NCBI GenBank assembly: GCA_913775095.1
Contig: CAJYIW010000024.1
Location: 434,001 to 498,000, forward strand
Origin: an uncultured Siphonobacter sp.
Lineage (GTDB): Bacteria > Bacteroidota > Bacteroidia > Cytophagales > Spirosomataceae
DNA length: 64,000 nt
Direction: 5' to 3'
Shown: positions 1-7,574 of the stretch, in pieces
Numbering within the stretch: position 1 is the first letter of the stretch
How the letters are laid out: the number at the start of each line of letters is the position of its first letter
The notes under the pieces: generated by a model
The model's database searches: none
Told to the model about the DNA's origin: nothing
Seen by the model: only the letters and a program-made list of their open reading frames with translations
Program-made: the position numbers and the translations under genes

Positions 1-916
1 TAACTTCGGGTCCTGAGGCGGCCTTCCGCATTTTAAATGCGGGTCCGGACGATAATGAAGCGAACTCTACGATGGAATTGGTATCAAACTCCAGTTCGGG
101 GAAGTCGGCGTTCCAGGTTTCTTCGCGAAGGTTCTGACCATTCGCTCCGATGCGTTGCCAGGTTTCATAATCGCGGGTATGCAGTAATTCCAGGCTTCGG
201 CTCAGGTACTCGGAAACCTCCGGATACATATCCCGGAAACCGGGCATGAAGCGTTTAAGTCCGTGCCAGAATACCTGGTATTCAATGTCCCGCTCATGGA
301 GAGGAACGGGGTTATTGCGATCAAACACCCGGTGATTGCCAAAGTGAATGTCAACGAAATCCAGGTTATTGGGGGCATTGAAAAAGAGTGTCGCCGGAGA
401 AGTTCCTCCGATTACGCCCGTTCCCTGCCGGCTTTGGTAATGCAGAATAAAGAGTTTCCGCAGACCCGTGAAGTTATAACTGGCGGCGTCTTCCCGCAGG
501 TACAGATCCAGGGCCGATCCCAGCCGCTGATGGTTCCGGGAACCACTTTGTAAGGTACGCAGGGCCTGCTCCCGATCCCAGGTAATGATGCGAAGCGGAC
601 CTTTGGGAGACTTGAATTTATCGAAATTGAAAAAGATTTCACCTACGTCAAAACAGGCCGAAACCAGTCGTTCGTCGTTGAGCGAGCCTTTCAGATTACT
701 GTATAAAATCAAATTTCGAAAAGCCGATTTTACTAAATCGAAACGGGCAAAGGGGCTGGGAATCGACGTGGGGTCTTTCTCCGTGTCACCTTTGGCTTTA
801 TCGTCGATGGCTTCGATTAAATCGGTAGTATAAGGTTGCGAAACGAACCAGTGACCATCGACAGAAGCCGAACGGTCGTGCAGGTTAAGTTCGCGTTTAA
901 GGGACTGATCAGCCAT
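1..916 (-). CDS. Unrecognised protein of the FtsZ-like/vWA cluster, partial
   Basis: An open frame of about 305 codons starts at an ATG at 916 and runs off the left edge, so the C-terminus is missing. It begins MADQSLKRELNLHDRSASV and is a soluble, mixed-charge protein with no signal peptide or membrane segment in the visible part. I do not recognise a domain. It lies 90 bp downstream of the FtsZ-like gene on the same strand, so it probably belongs to that operon. A perfect TAATTTTG box (complement of 925-932) sits only 9 nt before the ATG, so a second, nearly leaderless transcript is possible. The coding call rests on the long stop-free frame and typical codon use. Function unknown. Confidence 0.8.
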   Translation of the reverse strand, partial: MADQSLKRELNLHDRSASVDGHWFVSQPYTTDLIEAIDDKAKGDTEKDPTSIPSPFARFDLVKSAFRNLILYSNLKGSLNDERLVSACFDVGEIFFNFDKFKSPKGPLRIITWDREQALRTLQSGSRNHQRLGSALDLYLREDAASYNFTGLRKLFILHYQSRQGTGVIGGTSPATLFFNAPNNLDFVDIHFGNHRVFDRNNPVPLHERDIEYQVFWHGLKRFMPGFRDMYPEVSEYLSRSLELLHTRDYETWQRIGANGQNLREETWNADFPELEFDTNSIVEFASLSSGPAFKMRKAASGPEV

Positions 917-1006
917 GGATTCTTCAAAATTAGGGTATTAACCTCATTTCATTACCTGATGAACAGGATAGGCAGCACTCGGGAGTTACCCCGATTGAAC
1001 GGACTA

Positions 1007-2545
1007 TTACTGAGCCGCCAGCTGCGGGTATTCTTTCTGGATGAATTCCTCGGTACAGGTATTCATCAGATTCAGAAACTTATCCTCTGGGGTTACGTAG
1101 GTCTTGCCTTTGGACTCGGCGTTCAGGTATTCATCGAATTCGCCTTTGTTCATTTCGATTTCTACGTCAACTGTCTTGCCGAAAAAGTTCTTTTTGGTTC
1201 GCTCAAATCCCGGAATGAATTTCCCCAGATCTTCCGTAGCCAGATTGAACGGCCGAAACGTTCGCTTGTTGAAGATGTTTCGGTCGTGGTCATTCATTTC
1301 GGCTAACCAGCTCCGGTAGTTCTCATTAAAATCATGCAGATTCCGGTAGAATTTCGTCTGTTTGAAATCAGAGCCAATCCTGGGCGTTTCCTTGCTCGTC
1401 CAGGGAGCACTGTTGCTTCCCAGTATCCCATCGCGTTCGACACGGGTTTTCAGGTATTGACTCAGAATAGTCAGCTTGGTCAAGGGCTGGGCAAACACCT
1501 GACGGGTCCGGTCTACGAAGTCGGAGAAATTGAGTCGGGAATTGCTCGTACCCAAACCAAATTCTGCGTAACGGGGGTTCCGGGCAATGACCTGCCCATC
1601 CCGAACCGTGCATTCCATTTCACTGGTGTGCTCACAGAAATCAACAATCGACAGAGCCGATACCAGTTCCACGTAATGAGCATCGTTCTGCTGACCGCCC
1701 GCTCCCGGATCGTACTCATACGGACTGCGGTAACTCTCCGCGATGTAATACAAAGCGTTGAGTTTGGGATATTCCTTATTGGATAAACTGTTCTGGTAAT
1801 ACCCTAATGCGGCTTTCGTTTTGGAGATAAACGTTGCGTTATCAATGGCCTTATCCTGAGCTCCAGCCGAATAGACATCAAAATAGGGCTGCACGGAAAC
1901 TGCTCCAATGCGGGCTTCGCGGACGTCCTTGGCATCAGAGCCCCCGTAACCTCTGATGTTTTTCAGGATCAAAGGGAAACCTGAAGCTCCCGTTCCACCA
2001 AAGATGGAACTGATGATAAACACTTTGTCTTCTTTTTTATAGGAACTCACAAAGGCCTTGAATTCTTCCGATTCCCGAAACTGATTCAAAACGACGGAGC
2101 CGATGTTGGGGTTACCCACAAAGCCAATGTCCATTTTGGTATCCAGCTGTTCTTTCGAAAACAGTAAACCGGCCAGAGCTTCGTTGGCTTCGTCCAGCGA
2201 ATCGTGACCAATGTAGTTACCATACTTTTCGTCACTGACGCCCTTGAGTTCGTACTGAAACGAATCCGAAATAGCGGCACTGGGTAACTGACGTTTCAGC
2301 GTCTGTATATCCGTTCCGAACAGGCCCGAAGCCGGAGGATTTTGAAGCGAAGAACGAACATTCTGATAGTAATTCAGGATTTCTTTCGTCCGTTTCAGGT
2401 CTTTATTTTCAGCGTGTGGATCCATAAGAATAGGAACCACCTGCGTGGTATTACGGAGTTTTACGCCCGAAGCCAGCAGATAAGTCAGCGACTTTACCAC
2501 CCGGGCTCCGGTACCTCCAATCGCAAATAAAAAGAGTCGAGACAT
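1007..2545 (-). CDS. FtsZ/tubulin-like GTPase-superfamily protein
   Basis: A 512-aa protein with two nucleotide-binding signatures of the tubulin/FtsZ superfamily. There is a glycine-rich turn at the N-terminus (FAIGGTGARVVKSL, residues 7-20) after a single beta strand, and a tubulin-type G-box GGTGASG at residues 183-189 following FIISSIF. This fits the divergent tubulin-like family (Pfam Tubulin_2) rather than cell-division FtsZ, which is shorter and better conserved. That family has been predicted by genome context to act in membrane remodelling together with a vWA protein. Here a vWA-like lipoprotein and a three-helix membrane protein are encoded just upstream on the same strand. Polymerisation and GTP use are inferred. 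The 205-bp gap upstream contains degenerate TTTTGAG repeats. Confidence 0.8.
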   Translation of the reverse strand: MSRLFLFAIGGTGARVVKSLTYLLASGVKLRNTTQVVPILMDPHAENKDLKRTKEILNYYQNVRSSLQNPPASGLFGTDIQTLKRQLPSAAISDSFQYELKGVSDEKYGNYIGHDSLDEANEALAGLLFSKEQLDTKMDIGFVGNPNIGSVVLNQFRESEEFKAFVSSYKKEDKVFIISSIFGGTGASGFPLILKNIRGYGGSDAKDVREARIGAVSVQPYFDVYSAGAQDKAIDNATFISKTKAALGYYQNSLSNKEYPKLNALYYIAESYRSPYEYDPGAGGQQNDAHYVELVSALSIVDFCEHTSEMECTVRDGQVIARNPRYAEFGLGTSNSRLNFSDFVDRTRQVFAQPLTKLTILSQYLKTRVERDGILGSNSAPWTSKETPRIGSDFKQTKFYRNLHDFNENYRSWLAEMNDHDRNIFNKRTFRPFNLATEDLGKFIPGFERTKKNFFGKTVDVEIEMNKGEFDEYLNAESKGKTYVTPEDKFLNLMNTCTEEFIQKEYPQLAAQ

Positions 2546-2555
2546 AGGAGTTCTT

Positions 2556-2757
2556 TTGTCGTTTTGAGTTTGGAGTTTTGAGTTTTGAGTTAATTTACCT
2601 TAATACCCTTCGAACCAAACTCATTACTCGTTCCTGTTGTAGTTATTTTAGGTTTGTGTCAAGTTATCCCACAGGATAGTAGTTTTGGATTTGTCATTTG
2701 CTGAGTTAGAAAAACCCTAAACTCAAAACCCCAAACGCAAAACACTAAACTCTAAAA
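2556..2757. repeat. Degenerate CTCAAAA/TTTTGAG heptamer tracts
   Basis: The gap between the FtsZ-like gene and the small membrane protein gene carries TTTTGAG units near 2560-2590 and, at 2709-2757, the complementary series (CTAAACTCAAAACCCC, CACTAAACTCTAAA). The two tracts are inverted relative to each other and could pair. They match the perfect heptamer array at 41204-41294 and the decayed tract at 32728-32815, so this looks like a genome-wide intergenic repeat family. Confidence 0.6.
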
Positions 2758-3177
2758 TGGAATTTTCCGGTTATTGGTGCTTAGGTTTTTGATGATCAGG
2801 GATAATACCAAAAACAGCACAGCTGCCAGCAGTAACATTTCAAATCCGAAACCGAAGAAGACACTTCCTCCCTGATCGAAGTAACGTCCCAGTTCAGGAT
2901 GTCCTTTGCGACGGGGAATTTCCTGAGCCGCTTTTTGGGAACAGGTGACGATGGCGACAATCATGCTCAGCACGGAACTAGTGGCCAGCACCAAAAGCCA
3001 GGTGGAGGCTTTGGCGTATCGCACCTTATTCATGGCGAAGTAATACACTGCCACGCCTACGGCTACGAAAACCAGAAGCGTCAGGGTCAGGGAGGTCAAT
3101 AAGTGTTCATCGTATAAATCGTCCAGAAGTGAGCGTTCTGTGAAGAGGGCGTAGAAGTCGTAAAGCAGATTTTCCAT
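2752..3177 (-). CDS. Small three-helix membrane protein
   Basis: A 141-aa protein with three hydrophobic segments, around residues 27-50, 58-78 and 107-130, the last followed by a short basic tail (KNLSTNNRKIPF). Between helices 2 and 3 is a hydrophilic loop (SQKAAQEIPRRKGHPELGRYFDQ). No family is recognised. Its ATG overlaps the stop of the upstream vWA-like lipoprotein gene by one base (TAATG), so the two are translationally coupled and probably made in fixed proportion. The context suggests a membrane partner for the lipoprotein and the FtsZ-like protein; this is inference. Confidence 0.75.
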   Translation of the reverse strand: MENLLYDFYALFTERSLLDDLYDEHLLTSLTLTLLVFVAVGVAVYYFAMNKVRYAKASTWLLVLATSSVLSMIVAIVTCSQKAAQEIPRRKGHPELGRYFDQGGSVFFGFGFEMLLLAAVLFLVLSLIIKNLSTNNRKIPF

Positions 3178-4538
3178 TAGTTCAAATAAAGGCTGATCGT
3201 GAAATAGGTAAGGGCTTGCTGAGGATTATAGGCTTTCTCTATACCCCGGGTAAAATTCAGGATTCCAAAGGTTTTTTCCGAGAAATCTTCTGACTTTGGG
3301 TTGCTGTCATCCGCCGTAGTGGTTTGAGCAATCCAGGCCGGTGGGAATTTCCGTTTCAGTCGGATCGAAATTTCCCGTTTTCCCCCGCCCTGAGGTTCAG
3401 CAGTAGTTAGTAAAAATTTATGCGTGTAGCCTTCCGGTCCTCTTTCAGCCACGATTTTCTGAATTTTAAAGCCCTCATCCGACTCAATTTCGTACGATTT
3501 GGGATCAGTTTTATAAGAATCAGGTAAATAAAACCCACCCAGATCTACACCTACCGCCAGCGTCAGGCCTCGTGTTTTCCGGTCGGCCTCAATGTTTTCG
3601 AGGGTATGAATCGCTTCTTTGTTCGTTTTCCGCTCCTGGCGACTCTGCTCAAACTGACCCGCCTGATCCGCATCTTTTAATAATACGGTATAGAACGGCA
3701 CATTGTCGCTTGCACTGGTAAAGTAATGAAACGCTTCAAAACCGGGCAGGTCCGAAAAGCGGGAAAGAGACTCAAATTTTTCATCGGAGAGCAAGGCCTT
3801 CATCGTGGCGTTCGTTGCCATCAGAGCAATGTAATAAGGACGCGAACCATTATAGGGTTTGCCTCCCCCATTGTGCGGATAATACGTACCCTTGAAAGCC
3901 CCCTGCAATTTTATCAGTAATAAGGATTTGTCTTTGGTTTGAGACGCAAACGTGGTTTGCATCAGCGTCTCTACATCAGCCAGAATTTTAGCTGAAGACT
4001 GAGCAGACGTAGACTCCGTGGAATAAATCAAATCCGAAAACAGGACGCCGACTTCTCCCTCTTTTAAACCCGACAGGATGGTTTTAAAAATCAGACTGAA
4101 ATCCGTGTGACGTGAATCGCCTTTGTCTTTAGCCAGTGTGAATATGTTGGGCTGTTCGACCAACTGCTGGAAGCTAACGCCCATGGGATAGACGTTGTCA
4201 TTGACTACGAATAATTCCGTAGACCCGGGTTTCTGGGTTTCGAACGCAGTGAGCAGATTCTGTAAAGCTTCGTCAAATTCACCCGTACTGCCTGCCGCAT
4301 CGTAGGGAAACATACTGCCGCTGGCTTCCAGATATAATTTGGCTTTCAGGTTTTTAGGAGCGGCCTTAACCGACTGAGGTTCAGATACGGACTCTGCCGT
4401 TTCTGTGCTGGGTTCCGTAGCTTCCCCCTGATTACCCCGCTTGCGGTCACCTCCGCCACACTGGGTTAATAAAAGTGCCGAAGCGGTTAAGGCTGAAAAA
4501 TAGATGGTTCGTAACCAGAGAATACGCATAGATTTCAA
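3177..4538 (-). CDS. vWA-like domain lipoprotein
   Basis: A 453-aa protein with a hydrophobic N-terminal segment ending LLLTQC; Cys27 is the likely lipidated residue, though Gln at -1 is unusual. A low-complexity Thr/Glu/Ser linker (35-60) leads into a von Willebrand A-like domain. The MIDAS loop reads LYLEASGSM (E71, S73, S75), with Glu where canonical domains have Asp. The remaining MIDAS parts are plausible at T145/D146 (HTDFSLIF) and S168/D169 (VLFSDLI). The C-terminal half is beta-rich and unassigned. First gene of the cluster; the next gene overlaps its stop by one base. A start at residue 4 (MRILW) is equally possible. Probably periplasm-facing and membrane anchored. Confidence 0.78.
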   Translation of the reverse strand: MKSMRILWLRTIYFSALTASALLLTQCGGGDRKRGNQGEATEPSTETAESVSEPQSVKAAPKNLKAKLYLEASGSMFPYDAAGSTGEFDEALQNLLTAFETQKPGSTELFVVNDNVYPMGVSFQQLVEQPNIFTLAKDKGDSRHTDFSLIFKTILSGLKEGEVGVLFSDLIYSTESTSAQSSAKILADVETLMQTTFASQTKDKSLLLIKLQGAFKGTYYPHNGGGKPYNGSRPYYIALMATNATMKALLSDEKFESLSRFSDLPGFEAFHYFTSASDNVPFYTVLLKDADQAGQFEQSRQERKTNKEAIHTLENIEADRKTRGLTLAVGVDLGGFYLPDSYKTDPKSYEIESDEGFKIQKIVAERGPEGYTHKFLLTTAEPQGGGKREISIRLKRKFPPAWIAQTTTADDSNPKSEDFSEKTFGILNFTRGIEKAYNPQQALTYFTISLYLN

Positions 4539-4770
4539 AATGCTTGAGGAGCCTTTCCAAACTCCTGAACTAGAGAACGACGCAACTTGTCCTGAATTTT
4601 ACAAAAGTCCAACTGAATTGAGGCTTAAATGCCAGAAATCCCATTTAAGTGATCAAAAATGAAGATGGATGGCTGTGAAAAGTTAAACCTCCTCTGGCAA
4701 ACAGAGTTTTAAGAATGGTAAGATTTGTTGGCTATTTCTAACGAACGGCCCTGGCATTTGTAATAAAAAT

Positions 4771-4802
4771 AAAAAAAGCCCTCGCAGAACGAAGGCTTTT
4801 TC
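4771..4802 (-). terminator. Intrinsic terminator with no obvious gene
   Basis: The stem GCC-TTCG / CGA-GGGC has a T-rich tract (TTTTTTTATTTTTATT) when read leftward, which is much better than the rightward tail. No gene ends here: both flanking genes start outward. It therefore terminates a short unannotated leftward transcript or acts as an attenuator in the leader of the vWA operon. Confidence 0.65.
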
Positions 4803-4904
4803 CTAATAACAACGAGCAAAAAAACGATGGAGTGCTTAAGATGTAAAAGCTGTCCCCTAACCATTAGTCCATCTTAGACTCTACAAAGGAAGTACATTAT
4901 TTAG

Positions 4905-4954
4905 ATTCAATCCAAATAAATTTGAAATAATTTTTATTCAATCTAAATAATTTG
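4905..4954. promoter_or_regulatory. Tandem direct-repeat operator candidate
   Basis: Two direct copies of ATTCAATCYAAATAAWTTTG lie at 4905-4924 and 4936-4954, offset by 31 bp (three helical turns). The first copy is also half of an imperfect 10-bp inverted repeat, TTATTTAGAT (4897-4906) with ATCCAAATAA (4910-4919). The second copy runs into the TTTG -33 element of the promoter for the gene at 5019. This arrangement fits a DNA-binding dimer. A metal-responsive (DtxR/Fur-type) regulator is one guess, prompted by the ferritin downstream. Confidence 0.55.
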
Positions 4955-4983
4955 TTTGATAGCTCATTTGTAACCTATCTTTG
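4955..4983 (+). promoter_or_regulatory. Bacteroidota-type promoter for the gene at 5019
   Basis: TTTG at 4955-4958 and a perfect -7 element TATCTTTG at 4976-4983 are 17 bp apart. Transcription would start near 4990, giving a short leader before the ATG at 5019. Confidence 0.75.
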
Positions 4984-5018
4984 TGAAGGTTTTCACGCAA
5001 GATTAACTTAGTACTTCC

Positions 5019-5369
5019 TTGAAAGATTCTTTTACCCTTCATGAACTGTACCGTACAGCGAAAGGCTTTACGCAACAATGTGATTTGACGAACCGAATTA
5101 TTCTGAATTTTGGCGAGCAGGTCATTGCTTTCCGCTACCTGGATTTCGTTTCGTTCCGTCGCAAAGTAGATCGCGTGAATCTGCACGACATGATTTTCAA
5201 TCTGGACGATGCGTATGATTTTGAAGTAATTGAAGCTCCCAAATCCAATCAGCAGTTAGTGCTGACGCTCTGTGATTTAGTCCAGCTGCGGGACCTGCTT
5301 TCCGGTACCCAGTTTGCCCTGGATCTGAATTCCATGCTTCACGAAGCCCTTTACACATACGCCTACTAA
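5019..5369 (+). CDS. Small conserved-looking protein of unknown function
   Basis: A 116-aa soluble protein, MKDSFTLHELYRTAKGFTQ onward, without signal peptide or membrane segment. It has no motif I can assign. It is mixed alpha/beta in pattern with several hydrophobic strands (VIAFRYLDFVSF, DFEVIEAP) and a Leu-rich C-terminal helix. It is preceded by a perfect promoter with a tandem repeat operator and followed at once by its own terminator, so it is a single-gene, tightly regulated unit. The neighbour is a ferritin, which may hint at metal or stress control, but the sequence itself does not show that. Confidence 0.75.
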   Translation: MKDSFTLHELYRTAKGFTQQCDLTNRIILNFGEQVIAFRYLDFVSFRRKVDRVNLHDMIFNLDDAYDFEVIEAPKSNQQLVLTLCDLVQLRDLLSGTQFALDLNSMLHEALYTYAY

Positions 5370-5395
5370 ATCACACCCGATTTACTATAATTCAT

Positions 5396-5432
5396 AAGGC
5401 CCGACGGAAATAATCCGGTCGGGCCTTATTTA
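5396..5432 (+). terminator. Intrinsic terminator
   Basis: The arms AAGGCCCGAC (5396-5405) and GTCGGGCCTT (5418-5427) are perfect and are followed by ATTTAGTTTTG. It ends the unit beginning at 5019. Confidence 0.85.
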
Positions 5433-5481
5433 GTTTTGTAATGAGATTCTTTCCAAATTACTCTTTACCAGTCAGTTACTC

Positions 5482-5511
5482 TTGTTTTATGCCTGAGTAG
5501 AATTACTTTTG
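5482..5511 (+). promoter_or_regulatory. Promoter of the ferritin gene
   Basis: TTG at 5482-5484 and a perfect -7 element TACTTTTG at 5504-5511 are separated by 19 bp. The resulting leader to the ATG at 5610 is about 90 nt, longer than for most genes in this window. Confidence 0.6.
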
Positions 5512-5609
5512 TGATGTAGAAAGTCTTGCCCACTTTACATAAAAGTTCAGGACGATAGCAACGAGCACATTTTTTTGAACTATCTCATTAAAACATACCA
5601 TAAGTACCC

Positions 5610-6140
5610 ATGAAAGATTTGCAACGCCTCCGTACCTCACTAAAAGAGGAAGTTGAATTAGCTTTAAATGCACAGGTGAAAATGGAAGCCGAGGCTTCTT
5701 CAAAATATTTAGCCATGGCTTCATGGTGTGAAGTAAATGGTTACCTGTACTCTGCTAAATACTTTTTCAAACAAGCCGAAGAAGAGCGTGAGCACATGTT
5801 AAAAATCTTCCATTATCTGGCAGATCAGGGCGTTATGGCTTATGCTCCGGAAGTAGGACCCGTTCCTCACGATTACCCTTCCTTCCGCAGCATTTTCGAA
5901 GCTGCCCTGCAAAGCGAAATCAACGTGACGCATTCCATCAACCGTTTGGTAACTCTTTGCCGCCGGGTGGAAGACTACGCGACTGAAAACTTCCTGCAGT
6001 GGTTCGTGAAAGAGCAGGTAGAAGAAGAAATCAACGCTCGCCGTGCTCTGGAACTCTTTGATGTAATCGGCGAAGAAGGCACCGGCCGCTTCCAGATTGA
6101 CCGTCACGTATATAAAATTACCCAGCTGGACGTAGAATAG
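5610..6140 (+). CDS. ftnA: Ferritin (FtnA-type, non-haem)
   Basis: A 176-aa four-helix ferritin that oxidises Fe(II) and stores iron in a 24-subunit cytoplasmic shell. By alignment from memory with E. coli FtnA, the ferroxidase ligands correspond to E28, E59 and H62 (in EEEREHM), E103 (SEINVT), Q136 and a Glu of the EQVEEE block. The FLQWFVKEQ motif is typical of prokaryotic ferritins. Compared with FtnA there is a roughly ten-residue N-terminal extension. It has its own promoter and terminator, so it is a monocistronic unit. Gene symbol is by family; ftn would serve equally. Confidence 0.93.
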   Translation: MKDLQRLRTSLKEEVELALNAQVKMEAEASSKYLAMASWCEVNGYLYSAKYFFKQAEEEREHMLKIFHYLADQGVMAYAPEVGPVPHDYPSFRSIFEAALQSEINVTHSINRLVTLCRRVEDYATENFLQWFVKEQVEEEINARRALELFDVIGEEGTGRFQIDRHVYKITQLDVE

Positions 6141-6160
6141 TTTTATTCTATTCCCCTGAG

Positions 6161-6187
6161 AAAGCCCGCAATTGCGGGCTTTTTTTG
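6161..6187 (+). terminator. Terminator of the ferritin gene
   Basis: AAAGCCCGCA and TGCGGGCTTT form a tight hairpin followed by a run of T (6181-6187). Confidence 0.92.
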
Positions 6188-6288
6188 TATAAATGCTTCA
6201 AAAATCAGGTATTTTAAATGCAGGGTAATGCCATTTTGCCGCCTTTTCCTGAACTTAGTACCCGCATTATCATTTTTTGTAGCCTAGT

Positions 6289-7521
6289 ATGCTTTACTAT
6301 CTTTTTGACTATCTGGATAAAAACTTCAATTTCCCTGGAGCGGGAGTTTTTCAATTTTTAACCTTTCGGACGGCAGCGGCTACAGTCACGTCTTTAATTA
6401 TTGGAATTGTATTTGGAAAACGCATCATCTGGTACCTTCAGCGTTTGCAGATCGGAGAAACGATCCGTGATTTAGGGCTTGAAGGTCAGATGCAGAAAAA
6501 AGGAACGCCTACCATGGGTGGTTTCATCATTCTGCTGGCCATCGTTATTCCGGTTCTACTATTTGCCAAACTCGATAACATCTACGTAATCCTGCTGCTT
6601 ATTTCGGCAGTCTGGACCTGTCTCATTGGCTTTGTTGATGATTATATCAAAGTTTTCAGGAAAAATAAGGAAGGCTTACCGGGCCGTTTCAAAATTGTCG
6701 GCCAAATCGGGATTGGACTGCTCATTGGCCTGACCATGCACTATTCGCCCGATATCAAGATTCGGGTGTATGAAGAAGCCCGCATCAATACCCCTACCGG
6801 GTTTGCCGAGTTGCGGAAATTCACGGATTCGAAGGAATTTTTAACGAATGTTCCCTTTTTCAAGAATAACGAAATTGATTATTCAGAAATTCTGCCCGAC
6901 TGGCTCCTGCCCGACGAATACACCTGGATTCTCTACACTGTCATTGTGATCTTTATTGTAACGGCGGTTTCGAATGGAGCGAATATTACCGATGGAATCG
7001 ACGGCCTCGCTGCCGGTAACTCCATCATTATTGGTCTTACGCTGGGTATTCTGGCTTATTTGTCCGGTAATAAAATTTTCTCGCAGTACCTGAATATCTA
7101 TTATATCCCTCTCTCGGGCGAACTCGTAGTCTTCTGCGGGGCCTTTGTGGGGGCCTGTGTCGGGTTCCTCTGGTATAACACCTATCCCGCCCAGGTTTTC
7201 ATGGGAGATACCGGAAGTTTGATGCTGGGTAGTGTCATTGCAACCCTGGCCATTGTCCTGCGGAAAGAGTTACTGATTCCCATTTTATGCGGTGTTTTCC
7301 TGATCGAATCCATTTCCGTGATTCTTCAGGTGAGTTACTTCAAGTATCAGAAACGTCGACACGGGCTGGAATATGCCAAGCTGCATCGACTTTTCAAGAT
7401 GTCTCCTCTGCACCACCACTACCAGAAATCGAACATCCCGGAACCTAAGATTGTGATGCGTTTTCTGATCATCAGCATTATCCTGGCCGTATTTACGCTG
7501 GTTACGCTGAAACTCCGATAA
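6289..7521 (+). CDS. mraY: Phospho-N-acetylmuramoyl-pentapeptide-transferase
   Basis: A 410-aa polytopic membrane enzyme that transfers phospho-MurNAc-pentapeptide from UDP to undecaprenyl phosphate to make lipid I for peptidoglycan. Family hallmarks are present: GTPTMGG (72-78), the Asp pair D117/D118 in [20 protein letters not shown] (229-241), FMGDTGS (304-310) with D307, and the His triad H375-H377 in [10 protein letters not shown] hydrophilic stretch at about 155-210 is longer than in E. coli MraY (360 aa). Unusually, it stands alone between ferritin and a regulator instead of inside a division/cell-wall cluster. It shares a bidirectional terminator with the gene on its right. Confidence 0.95.
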   Translation: MLYYLFDYLDKNFNFPGAGVFQFLTFRTAAATVTSLIIGIVFGKRIIWYLQRLQIGETIRDLGLEGQMQKKGTPTMGGFIILLAIVIPVLLFAKLDNIYVILLLISAVWTCLIGFVDDYIKVFRKNKEGLPGRFKIVGQIGIGLLIGLTMHYSPDIKIRVYEEARINTPTGFAELRKFTDSKEFLTNVPFFKNNEIDYSEILPDWLLPDEYTWILYTVIVIFIVTAVSNGANITDGIDGLAAGNSIIIGLTLGILAYLSGNKIFSQYLNIYYIPLSGELVVFCGAFVGACVGFLWYNTYPAQVFMGDTGSLMLGSVIATLAIVLRKELLIPILCGVFLIESISVILQVSYFKYQKRRHGLEYAKLHRLFKMSPLHHHYQKSNIPEPKIVMRFLIISIILAVFTLVTLKLR

Positions 7522-7530
7522 GCTCACCTC

Positions 7531-7573
7531 AAAAAAAAAGCCTGGCGAAATACAATCGTCAGGCTTTTTTTTC
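7531..7573. terminator. Bidirectional terminator, mraY and PUL regulator
   Basis: An A-run followed by GCCTGgCGA, a short loop, TCGtCAGGC and a T-run. It works in both directions between the converging mraY and the regulator gene. Confidence 0.92.
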
Positions 7574-7574
7574 T

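Larger units (their letters stand above)
4539..5018. other. Divergent intergenic region with regulatory sites
   Basis: These 480 bp separate the vWA operon (leftward) from the unknown gene at 5019 (rightward). They hold an isolated terminator (4771-4802), two copies of a 19-20 bp direct repeat (4905-4924 and 4936-4954), and a clear promoter at 4955-4983. No convincing protein-coding frame was seen. The vWA operon promoter could not be pinned down. Confidence 0.6.

Noticed and set aside
836-1306. Rightward open frame of 156 codons over the FtsZ-like gene end
   Set aside because: It overlaps two leftward genes in antisense; the leftward reading has tubulin motifs and better codon use.
1007-2545. 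Cell-division FtsZ
   Set aside because: Length, motifs and neighbours differ; it fits the divergent tubulin-like family with a vWA partner.
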